Positions 34,031-44,634 of a stretch of 64,000 nt of DNA are shown here, piece after piece. Positions within the stretch are counted from its first letter, which is position 1, and each line of letters starts with the position of its first letter. Made by a program: the position numbers and the translations under genes. The notes beneath the pieces were generated by a model, which saw only the letters and a program-made list of their open reading frames with translations, was not told the DNA's origin and made no database searches. The stretch is from Oscarella lobularis (Eukaryota > Porifera > Homoscleromorpha > Homosclerophorida > Oscarellidae), in the NCBI RefSeq assembly GCF_947507565.1, contig NC_089175.1, positions 5,445,733-5,509,732 on the forward strand, given 5' to 3'.

Positions 34031-34151
34031 CTGTTGAGAAAAAGAGCAAGAAGATGCAATTTTCCTGATTCTGTAGCAGTTCATTATACCGAGAGTTGTT
34101 TTCTAATTTTGCACCTGTCTCACCATACGATCACGTGACTCATTTCAAACC

Positions 34152-35884
34152 ATGGCGACGTCTTCGTTGGTCGACAGACGATGGGAATCTGTTGTCCGAC
34201 CCTTATTGATCGATCTCGCCTCAGTTCTTGATCCCGACTCGTTCCTCCATCAGCTCTTTCGCAAGCGACTCATCACGAAAGAGGAATATCATCGTCTTCA
34301 CTCGATGACGTCGAGAAAAGAGAAATCTCTCGCGCTACTCAGCGATATTTTGCCACGAAAGGGACCGAAGTCTTACGATGACTTTGTCTCGGTTCTGCGA
34401 GCGACCGAAGGACAGGAACACGTCTTCGCAGTGCTAGGAGGTGAACGTGAAATAAGCACTAAATCCGTTTTCGAAAAAGCTGTCATCGAGAGCCCCTTCA
34501 GCCATTCTTTTCAAGTAAGAGGGATGACACTAAAGTTTGCAAAAGCGCAAACTGTACTTAAATGCGTGGGTCAGTCAGGAGATACAATTGAATCTGAGTT
34601 CTTCTCATTGATTATTCCTCCTGGAGCCGTCGTAGGCAGCGCTATAAACGTTGGTTTCACCGTTTACGAGTATCAGTCTGAGGAGTCTGAAAGCGTTGAA
34701 GATGATACGGACATAACAGATCTTCTGTTCCTACATCCGTGTGGCGAAGAGTTTGCAGAAAATGTCACAATCACAATGAGGCTTTTGCCACGTTTCGAAC
34801 AGAAACAAGCGTTTCTTTTCTACAAGGCGCCGCACTCCGTCTCGTTTTCTAGTACTTGTGTCGGAGTAAATCCAACTGAAGTCCATGGTGGAACTGGAAT
34901 GTCGGCTGTCCTTCACGAATCGTATCTGGAAATTACTACTCAGCATTTTTGCAGGTTCTTTGCGGGAATGTTTCATTGTTTCGGACACAAATATTACGTG
35001 CTAGCGTTTGGAAGGTGGACGAGTGGACAAAATTTTCCTCATTTAACAAAAGCAGTAGTTGATATTCGCTTTACTTCTTCAAGAATGCGTTTCATCAACG
35101 AATTGAAGGCGCGCTATAAACACTTACCCTTGCTTCTAGATCAGAGTGTGACAATCTACTTTAAGGACCCAGTCAGTCTTCAATGCAAAAATGTTTCTTC
35201 TGGTTGGAGGCTACATTCTAACAAAGTCATGCGTATTGAAAAACGAAGCTTGCAGCAAGCAAGAAGAAGTGTTATAAAGCACCATACGGAATCACTAACT
35301 TTGGAGAAGCGAAAAGAAGAAGCTTCTGATCAAATATGGCTTGAAGTGCGTCTGATGTGCGGAAGAAGAAGAAGAAGCATTCTTCTCACCTTGCAAGAAT
35401 ATTCTTTAGATCGGCTACAGGTAAATTTAGTGGCAATCTGAATTGTAAATCTCGTCGTTTGTCTAAGCAATTTTAAATTTGACCAGGAGTTGCCTCAGGA
35501 AGTGACGACTGTTGTTGATTCAGGTGAACATAGTAGTATTGCATAATTAATAGTTATCCGTGCATTGAAGTTTGTTTTGCAGAAATACTGGGAAGAAAAC
35601 CTACAGGAAGAGAGCTAAACAAACTGAGTAAAGAACTGACGTCGTGGAAGCCTGTTGCTCGATGTCTGTTAGTTCCTGAGCCCAACATCTCTGAAATTGA
35701 ACGGAAATACGCTAATGACCCTCGTGAGCAGGTATACCAAGCTCTACTACAATGGGTGCAGCGGGAGTCAGAGTCTGCATCAGTAAAAGCACTTTGCAGA
35801 GCCCTACGTGACGAAGGTCAAACGGCTATTGCTGCTGAAGTTTTTGAGCTAAGCGATGAAGTTCTACGTGACCGGTCATTCTAA
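34152..35884 (+). CDS. CARD-ZU5-Death protein
   Basis: Exons 34152-35420, 35487-35523 and 35583-35884; 535 codons plus stop. CARD about 1-100 (LFRKRLITKEEYHRL, LLSDILPRKGPKSYDDF). ZU5 domain about 120-275 with typical SLIIPPGAV and a C-terminal TTQHFCRFF. A segment about 280-425 sits where UPA lies in UNC5, PIDD and ankyrins. Death domain about 440-530 (WKPVARCLLVP, YQALLQWVQR), very close to the Death domains of the neighbouring ROCO genes. In PIDD and the FIIND of NLRP1/CARD8 the ZU5-UPA pair self-cleaves at an HF-S or F-S site; here the corresponding word is HFC. Likely a cytosolic adaptor or sensor in the same pathway as the ROCO proteins. The UPA assignment is inference. Confidence 0.85.
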
Positions 35885-35949
35885 TTAGCACAAACAATTC
35901 TGTTCTTTTCTTTAGTCGAACTGTTAGTTATATAGCATCACGTATTTTT

Positions 35950-36185
35950 AGGCGAAGAAAGAACGAAAGCGCGTTCTTGTACACTCAAACACTTTTTGTA
36001 CTCATAGGAATAGGAGCACAGGAATAACCGCACAGTGATGAAGAAGTGACTGTAAGTATGTACTATGTAGAATCTACATCTGCGTGACCCCTTTTTTCTT
36101 CTACATAGGAGCTAGACAAAAACATTGATGAGATAACCAAAATTGAAAATTAACTCCAGAGCAACATGGAGAGATAACTGAGTAT
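35950..36185 (+). pseudogene. Small ROCO remnant
   Basis: 35990-36185 matches the end of exon 3 and the start of exon 4 of ROCO A (ccgcacagtgatgaag, gtaagtatgta, then gagctagac...acattgatgagataacc) and breaks off after a stop. No other exons nearby. Confidence 0.65.
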
Positions 36186-36605
36186 GTGAAGATCTTACGT
36201 CGTACTCGAATACTGTGTTTGTTTTGGTTTGTCTTTAATTATCACATTCTGTTAGACAATGAACGCCCTGAATTTTTAATTAATGTGAATATTTTCCGGA
36301 TGTCGTCATATGATGTTCAGATGACAAAGAACAAAATTTCGTTCTTGAAGTAAACTATTTACTCATATTGTGCTACGTATTCAGTGGACAATGTTTAAAT
36401 TTAATTAAAGTTGTGTGATTATATTTGCAATATTAGCTCTGTCCTACACTAGCTACTAATTCTTTCTACCTTATGCCTTTGTGGATGCAACAGCGCACAT
36501 GACCTAGAGCAGAAAAATGGCATTGGAATGAGCCGAATTTTAGGCTAGGTAACCCGCGCAACCGTGGTGGTTGTGGTTGTTGCTAGCGCACGTTCGCAGG
36601 CGCAA
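36186..36605 (+). other. 5' flank of ROCO B
   Basis: No gene seen. Contains aagaacaaaatttcgttctt near 36330, a near-palindrome repeated after other ROCO genes, and TAGCGCACGTT at 36584-36594, found before ROCO D, F and G starts. Confidence 0.5.
36584..36594 (+). promoter_or_regulatory. TAGCGCACGTT element of the ROCO B-type promoter
   Basis: An 11-base word 11 to 22 bases before the start codon. Also at 41982 (copy D), 48425 (ROCO F), 52689 (copy G) and before the decayed copy near 32917. It could be a promoter or initiator element, or simply conserved by recent duplication. Confidence 0.4.
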
Positions 36606-39600
36606 ATGAACGTTCTTCGCTATCTTCTCGTTTCTCTGCACGACCGCTTGCCTCTCGGCGACGGACTCATCACTAACCTGTGCAGCAATGGCCTAATGAA
36701 GGGCGACGACGTAGAGCAGCTCAAACACCGTGGACGAGACGAGGCAATCGACTGTCTCGTCACAGAAATCCTTCCCTTCGCCGACCCAGCCTTATTTCCA
36801 GCTTTCTGCAAAGCGCTGCAAGCGGAAAACGCAGAACACGCTCTTCGACCAATCAGAGCGGTCGTAGAAACGATTGTTCCTCACTTCCAAGGTAACGCAA
36901 GAGTGGGCGTGGTCCCTGTTTTCACTTTCGAAAAATAGGAATCCCGCCCGAGATGGTTTTGTCGTCTTCCGTGATAATCATTGTCGACATACGTTTACGA
37001 GAATCGTTTTACCGCGAATTTCCTGCGATGAAAGACCATCTCTTTCCTTCCGTTGCTGTTGAACTGGTCCATGCTAATTTGACGGGATTCTATCGAAATG
37101 CATGCATGTCGACGCAGAATACACACACGTTGAACCGCAAGCTCGTCATCATAACGGAGCCACCCACCGCCAAGTCTCAAAATCTCTGTGACCAAATCGC
37201 CAATCTTGTGAAGATAGATAGGAATATCATTGCCTATCATCATTCGTGGAAAAGAGCATGGAAGACGTCACAACCCTCTCAGTGCAATCAATCTTCAGCT
37301 ACGACTACCCAGTCTCAGTCTCAAGTTATGCCGCCTTCCCATAGTCGTGACATTGATCCATATCAGTCAGAGCCAAATGTAAAGGGAAGAGGGGCGTTGT
37401 CTTCATCTAAAAATAGAGGAGTGACTCTAGGTGGGTGAAAGACAAAGATGTTGCATAATAATGCAAACATATTTATTTAGCATTGGCATCTCGTGGAGGA
37501 GAAGAAAGTCGCTCTGCTCGTCATGGATCTCTTCCTGACGTCAGACAATTTTCATCTGGTTCATTAATTAAGAATATCTTTTGAAATCATTGCTGTATAT
37601 TGTTTATTGTTAGGAGGAATGATCTTGAGACGTCCTGACGAGTTCTCTTCTCTTCTATCAACGTCAACGATGTCAGTTCAAGGAGGGCGCTCTGCGTCTT
37701 CATCGATGACCTGGCAAACAACTTTGAGTACACCAATTCAAGAAGAAAAGGGTCCTTCTTCAGTGATGGAGTCAGACATTACAAGAGTTACGAATCTTCA
37801 GCCACGTCAAGACATCTCAATGGGAGTCGTGGCGTCATTACAGAAGCCGGTCCCCGATTTGGTTAATTTGTTTTGGCATTGGGAACACGTCGTGTTCTTA
37901 CATTTGTTTTTGCAGGTTTCACATTTTACAAACCTTTTACGGCAAATGGGTATCATTAAAGATCAGCAGGAAATTTCGGCGCATTCCCTGGGTAGTGGCA
38001 ATTCACAAGGTGGCTACGAAGAAGGTACAGACATCCTCTGAAAGTATCCTAAGACTTTTCACTGTTTGAAGTTAGCTCAAAGACCAAGAGTGAGTAGGTC
38101 TGCCCCAGTCTTGAGCCAGCCTGCTGCACCACCAGTTGAACGTCAATTAGGAGAAAGTAAGTGATTAATTATTTTGATTATGCGATACTGTACCACCATT
38201 GGTGTTTCAGCTGAATCTGAACAGCGCAGTTCTCTTTCATCATTTGGTTCTGAAAGCTCTTCCGCACCAATCGTTGTGGAACAGCCTTCTTCTGTGCTGC
38301 AGTGTTTGATTCAAGAGTCGTCACCCAATCCGGGCTTAGCGCACGGTCCTCGCTCTTCGTACAGCTCGCAAGGATGTACTCGCCCAAAAAGCAACACACC
38401 AGAATCACAAGCAATCCAGCAACATCCAAAACCATCACAAAGTCACGCAAGTCCTTCAGAAAACTCGGGAGCACATTCGTGCACAAGTTATGTCCTTCGG
38501 GATCAATTTAATCCTCAAGGCAGCCTAGCAAGGCCAGATACCTTACCTTCTAGCATTCCTCTGATTCCGAACGAAGAAAACGATGTACGTGTAGACGAAA
38601 AATACCACCGTTCCGGCGTTGGTGCTGAGAATGAAGAACGTATTGCCAAGTTTGACTCACGGAAAGTTGGCGCCGAAGCTGACGAGTTAATTATCGCAGA
38701 AGAGTCTAAGAGTACAGACAGGCACGCTGTTGATACGAACATCTACAAGCAAGCTCTTGCTTCTGGCTCAGTTCCAATCAATCGATATCGCGTGATGGTG
38801 GTTGGTCAAGATGGCGGGGGAAAATCGTGCCTGATAGACTCCTTCTTGGGTCGTCCCTTCAAAGCCCAAAACCCGAGCACGGATGGCATTGCTATTCACG
38901 TGGCTGTGACGGCAGCAGAAGGAAAGGCGGGTCAGCACACGTGGCACAAAGAGGAATATGAGAAGGCGCAACATTTAGACAAATATCTTGCAGCTGGATA
39001 TGTGATTACAAAACGACAGCATCAAGTTATTATACTTTAATTCCACAATTAATTTTGTTTAATTAATTTCTGATGTTAGGAGACGCTGACGCAATCTGAT
39101 GCAACTGAAAGAGAAGCACCGGAAGATGAAAAAATGTCTTCAGAGTACCGTGAAGTGTTTGCTAGTGATAATGACGCCGATTTTTCTTCTGCCACTCGAG
39201 AGCTCGACAGGCGCATTGAGGAGATTACCAAAGATGAAAATTTAACTGCCGAGCAACAGAAAATGTTTGCTGAGTATCTCCAATCAAGTGAAGCTTTGGC
39301 CGGTCTCGAGAATTTTGAAGTTAGTTCTAAGCTCCTCTGGGACTTGGGTGGACAAGAAAGGTATTTGACGTCGCACGCAGCTCTCATTCCCACCGAGTCT
39401 GAGTACACCGTGTGCATGTATCTACTTGTTATTGACATCAGCAAGCCTCTTGGCGATGAGGCAGAATCGTCTTATCGTCTTGGAGGAACCTCAGCTGATG
39501 TTCCTCTTGAACTATTGAATATTAAGTACAACCGAGATTTTCCTCGGCACTGGTTCACATCCATTGGCATTAGCCATCCTTCTGACATGTCTTCTCCGTA

Positions 39601-41574
39601 TTTGGGAGAAGGAGAAGACTTGAAAGGAGTTAGCTATCCCGCTGTTCTAATCGCCGCCACTCACATTGATAAAGTGGCAAAAATGCCAAATTGTGAAGAA
39701 TTTCTTAAATCGCAAAATGATGAACTTGACAGTTTAATCCGAAACTTGAGGTGCGAAGATCACATCGTCAAAAATCCTAAAAACGGGCAGTGGTTCTTTC
39801 GAGTTGATAACACCAAGGCTGGGCAAACAGAAGACTCTAAGCGTTGCGAAGGAGTCAAGACAATCATTTCTAAACTTGACGGTTCGTCCAAACACTATTG
39901 GTCGCAGAAGCTTCCTATGCCAGTAACATGGGTTCGCTTTGAACTTTTTCTTGTTCTGTGGAAATTTGGAAAAATCATTTACGTTGAAACAGCCATTAAG
40001 CTTGCTAAATGTGTTGGAATCGAATCTAAGGAAGGCGCGCTTTCGGCTTTGAAGTTTTTTCACAACCTCGGCGTAATCTTTTATTTCTGGGACGTTCCTG
40101 AACTGGCCAATTTTGTCGTTGTCGATCCTACGTGGCTCATTAACACTGTGGCCAAATTTGTCACTGCTAGAGAGCCAACAAAGGTTATGCACCAACGCCG
40201 TTGGCGAAAGCTTTGTGAAACTGGAAAATTTAGCACAGACATGGTAATGAGCATGCTAACGGAAGCAAAGGTGGATTCCAGAGATCAAAAGCCAGTTCTA
40301 GACGTGCTAAGAATGCTAGATATTCTATGTGATCCACCTGAATTTTCTTCCTCGACGTTCTTCATTCCATGCATGCTCTCGCAAGGACTATCAGGTCCCT
40401 CGACGTGGGAGAAGTATTGTCCGAGCGAAGCGTTTCCTCCACCCATCGTCGTTTATCCTAACGAAGTGCAGACAATACCCGAAGCTCTTTTCTTTCGAAT
40501 CGTGACGAAATTCACACGGGAATACGCAGAAGGGTGCGACCTGACTCGAAATCGCTGCCTATTTCGAATAGGCAACAGTCTGGTGCTCGAATTATTGTAC
40601 TATAACAGAGGCGCTTGTCTGATTGTTTCATTGAACGGAGAAGGAGACAAAGATGAGGCGAAGTTGTCGGTTCCACGAAGGGCACCCGGAATTCAACAGT
40701 TCGTGACCGACAGCGTTATAAACGCGAAGAAGCGAGGAATGAGCGGACTGGAGCTTGCGTTTTACTATCAAGTGTCTGAATGCATCCGTGACGAGACGTC
40801 AGAGAGTGCAGATGCTGGCAACTTGAGTTGCAAACTACCAGGCGATGCCCGTTTAGTAAAACTGACTGAGAGCTGTAACCCGGCTCGGGATGGTCAAGCG
40901 GGTTGCCAGCAGCAAATTATGTACAAATCGGAGACGTGTATCACCAGAGAAGATCGGGATTTGGTTTATCGCTGGTACATTAACAAGAAAGAGGTCCGAT
41001 CAATGACACTTCTTCTCCTCGTTAATGAATGGCATTTATGTTTCTTTAGAATCTCTGCTTTTCTGAACCTCGAGGTCCACACAGTAATAAAACGAATAAT
41101 ATATCCGTCTGAGACGTTTCTCTTGCAGAAATTCTGAAGAGACAGCCTACAACACAAGCGTTAAGCAACCCAAGGGAAGAAACGGCTCTTCAAAGTAAGA
41201 TAAATGCGTTTTATGCTTTTTTTGCAGCTCCAGAATTAGATTTTAAAGACGAGAAGGTTGAAGACAAACACCTTAGGGAGGTGTATTTTAAAGTCAAGTC
41301 TTATTGGAAGCGTGTGGCGCGTCAGCTTGGTCCGACGAGTCTCTCAGACTCTGAGATAGGCTCGTGCGAACGTTCTAAAGTTCAAGAAGAAGAACAATGC
41401 TATGCAATGCTACAGACATGGATGAAGAAGCAAAAGGGTGAAGGGAAAGTTTGGGACCTTGCTAGTGCCATCTACAAGTCAGAACTGGAAGACGTTGTGA
41501 AAAACGTTTACGGGCCGAAAGTACTAATTGCATTGCAGGCTGCCAGTACTAGAGACGAAGACAATAGTCAGTAA
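36606..41574 (+). CDS. ROCO B: long CARD-linker-Roc-COR-Death protein
   Basis: Exons: 36606-36891, 36939-37430, 37481-37558, 37614-37861, 37916-38024, 38076-38156, 38211-39025, 39080-40993, 41050-41074, 41129-41194, 41228-41574; 1486 codons plus stop. CARD-like helices about 1-95 (LLVSLHDRLPLGDGL, ALRPIRAVVETI). A second domain of unknown fold about 96-220 (VIIIVDIRLRESF, LNRKLVIITEPP). A Ser/Gln-rich linker about 220-650. Roc with P-loop GQDGGGKSC (Ala of the other copies is Gly), WDLGGQERY and THIDKV. COR follows, then a Death domain (YWKRVARQLGP, YAMLQTWMKK) that differs from those of ROCO A and E. The last intron, 41195-41227, is only 33 bases. Start chosen at 36606 by homology with copies D, F and G; an in-frame codon at 36564 is unlikely. 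Confidence 0.85.
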
Positions 41575-41999
41575 CGAGTTTGCTCAAACCCTGCTGCCTA
41601 GAAGGTAGAAAGGATGTTGCTGCACTAGTTTTGGCCTTAGACAACGACGTTCTAAGTGGTTTCGATATTCTACAGTCCTTGTTTTTTATTGTGCGTTTTT
41701 AGCTGATTATTCTTGCGGTGTTGTCATATGTATGGTTAGATGGCGGAAGGACGAAATTTTGTTCTTTCAGTGCAGACGTACTATTTTTACGCAACCCGTT
41801 TTGCATTTTTTATTAATTAATAAATTATAGTCGTATTGATTTTTGTACTGTAGACTGCCTGCATGTATGACTTAGAGCAGAGAAAAAAAGTCACGGCTCG
41901 TGAACTACAAAAAAGATCATGTAGGATAGTTTGGGCCAATTAGATTTTTGCGATAGGAAAGCTTTCGATTTGTCGTTGCTATAGCGCACGTTACAAAAA
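41575..41999 (+). other. ROCO 3' flank block and promoter of copy D
   Basis: Contains a decayed Death-domain tail (ttggccttagacaacgacg), an aaggacgaaattttgttctt element, and TAGCGCACGTT at 41982. The whole block recurs at 52275-52708 with very high identity. Confidence 0.6.
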
Positions 42000-43770
42000 A
42001 TGGACGTTCTACGTTATCTTCTCGTTTTTCTGCACGATCGCTTGCCCCTCGGTGACGGACTTATCAATTCTCTGTACAGCAGTGGCCTACTGAATGGCGT
42101 CGACGTGGAGCGGCTCAAACGCGGAAGACGAGACGAGGCAATCGACAGTCTCGTTACAGAAATCCTTCCCTTCGCCGACCCAGCCAAATTTCCGGCTTTC
42201 TGCAAAGCTCTGCAAGCGACGAGGACGAACGCAGAACATGCTCTTCGACCAATCAGAGCGGTCGTAGAAACAATCGTTCCTCACTTCCAAGGTAACGTAA
42301 GAGTGGGCGTGGTTCCCGTTTTCACTTTCGAAAAATAGGAATCCCGCCCGAGACAGTTTTGTCGTCTTTCTTCATAATCATTGTTGACATAAGTCTACGA
42401 GGATCGTTTTACCGCGAATTTCCTACGATAAGAGACCGTCTATTTGCTTCCGTTGCTGTTGAACTGATCTATGCTAATTTGACGGGATTCTATCGAAACG
42501 CGTGCATGTCGACGCAGAATGCACATGCGTTGAACCGCAAGCTCGTCATCATAACGGGGCCAGCCACCGCCGAGTCTCAAAATCTATGCTACCAGATCGC
42601 CAGTCTTGCGAAGATAGATAGGAATGTAATTGACTATCATCATTCGTGGCAAAGTCCTTCTCAGTGCAATCAGTCTTTGGCTACATTAACCCAGTCTCAA
42701 GTTATGCCGCCTTACCGTAGTCGTGACATTCATCTTCACCCATCTCACTCAGAGCCAAATGTGTGGTATCCAAAAGGAAGAGAGTTGTCTTTTACTAAAG
42801 ATAGACCAGTGACTCCACGTGAGTGAAAGTCAGAAGATGTTGACTAATAATGTATGTAAACATATTTGTATTTTAGTATCTGCACGTGGATCATCTTCTC
42901 CACAAATTTCTTCCGGTTAATTAATTAGGGACCGTCTTTGGAAATCGATGCTATATATTATTATTTGTAGGGACGACTTCGAGACGTTCTGACGAGTTCT
43001 CTTCTTTTCTATCGACGTCGACGACGACGCCAATTGAAGAAGAGAGCTCTGCTCCTTCATCGATGACTTGGCAATCAACTACGACGACTCCAGTTCAAGA
43101 AAAGAAGGATCCTTCGTCGATGACTGACTGGGACGTTACAAAAAATTTGCCGTGCGACTCCTCAGCAACGTCTAGTCAGCCCAATGGAAGTCGTGCCATC
43201 ATCATCGCAGCAGCTGGACCCTAATTTGGTTGATTTGTTTTGCATTGGAAACACGTCGTTTTGTTACACTTATTTCTGCAGGTCTCCGAAATTGAAGAGT
43301 TCTTGCGACAAAAGGGATCGAAAAAGAAATTCTTGCGCAGTCCCTATATTTACGAGGTGGACATGAAGAGGGTACAGACATCTTCCAACCATAAGTCTCT
43401 TTTGTTTCACTGTTTGAAGCTAACTCAAAGACCAAGAGGGAGTCAGTCTGCTCCAGCCCCGAGCCGACCTAGTAGATTTCAAGTAGGAGAAGGTAAGGGA
43501 TACATTATTTCGACCATGGTGTTCCACTACAGTGCATGTATTGATTTTCAGCTGAATCTGAGCCGTTGGGTCGGGTTGCATCTTCTGCTCAGCCACCAAT
43601 CGCTGTGGAACCGCCCGCGATTCACGAATCAGAACCCAATCCGGGCTCAGCTCACCATCCTCTCTTGGTGTATCATACGCCAAGCAATAGTCAACCAAAC
43701 AGCAGCACAACAGAATCACAAGCAGTCCAGGAACATCCACAGCCATCGCATCCACAACAAGATCATCTGA
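42000..43770 (+). pseudogene. ROCO D: truncated, frameshifted CARD-linker copy
   Basis: Exons 42000-42291, 42339-42818, 42877-42915 and from 42971 correspond to copy G exon by exon, at near identity. In exon 4 one extra A near 43145 and a three-base loss nearby shift the frame, and a stop follows at about 43222. Exon 5 has further indels. The copy never reaches the Roc domain: within the seventh exon the sequence switches to WD40-gene fragment at about 43770. The first two exons (CARD and the second domain) are intact, so a short product is not excluded. Confidence 0.75.
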
Positions 43771-44345
43771 ATTGCAGGAGGATCCGAAACGTATGAACTT
43801 GAATCCAGAGTAAACGTAAGGGGTCTGATATATAATAATTTTAATTATTAGCTCATTATAGGTATCAGATTTCATAAGCACCTAAAGAGAACTGATCAAG
43901 GACTCGTAAAAGTACAAAAAATACGTAATAGAAAGATATAGACAATTTGTTTAGATTTTCGTTGATGATGCTGAAATACATATGAAGTTATAGGTGAGAA
44001 CAAGGGCAACGATTCAGTAGTCTCTTCAACGGAGTTTCAGCATCAACAAAAAGGCGTCAGGTTGTCGTATGGAAACGCAAGCAGTCAGCCGCAGTAATCA
44101 CGTTTGCTAAGGTTATTTGTGTAGAGTTCCCGTATGCTGTAGACAAACGGGGCACATAGATTTGATGCATTATTCATATTTCAGAAAGAAATTAATACCT
44201 TTCCGCTTCATGGGACCGAACAATTCGAATTTGGAATGCATACGTCGAAAGTACTACATTGAGAAGAAGGTTTGTATGCGCAAACACAACGCCTTTTGTT
44301 AAGGAAAGGGGCAAGAAGAGTTAGAACGATGATCAGCGTTAGTTA
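43771..44345 (+). pseudogene. WD40 gene fragments before ROCO E
   Basis: 43771-44105 matches 26790-27165 of the WD40 gene (gcaggaggatccgaa, aggcgtcaggt, gcagtaatcacgtt), including its introns. 44110-44345 then matches 28725-28985, the last exon and beyond. The middle of the gene is deleted. Several frame breaks. Because introns are kept, this is a DNA-level duplication, not a processed copy. Confidence 0.82.
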
Positions 44346-44634
44346 AGATGAGTTTGATGTTTGGTAAGAATTGATTATTTAGTTTCACTTTTTAGTTGCA
44401 TTCAAAGCTTTTACTTATTAGCTGTGTGACGTACAGTATAGAATAAATTAACACGTACGTACGTAAGTACGTACGAAAGGAGTCACATTCCATCGAGTAA
44501 CTTAATTGTCTATCAACCTTTTAATTTAAACAAATTTCTCGGCTCTTCTAGATCAACGTGAGCACGAGAACGTCAAACGGGAATTCCAATGTACAGTAAA
44601 CAACTTACGCGCTATCACGTGCGTTTGGGGACTC
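44346..44634 (+). promoter_or_regulatory. 5' flank of ROCO E
   Basis: The right half matches the flank of ROCO A and carries tatcacgtg at 44613-44621. An acgtacgtacgtaagtacgtacg run near 44455 is a short self-complementary repeat. No gene seen. Confidence 0.5.
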
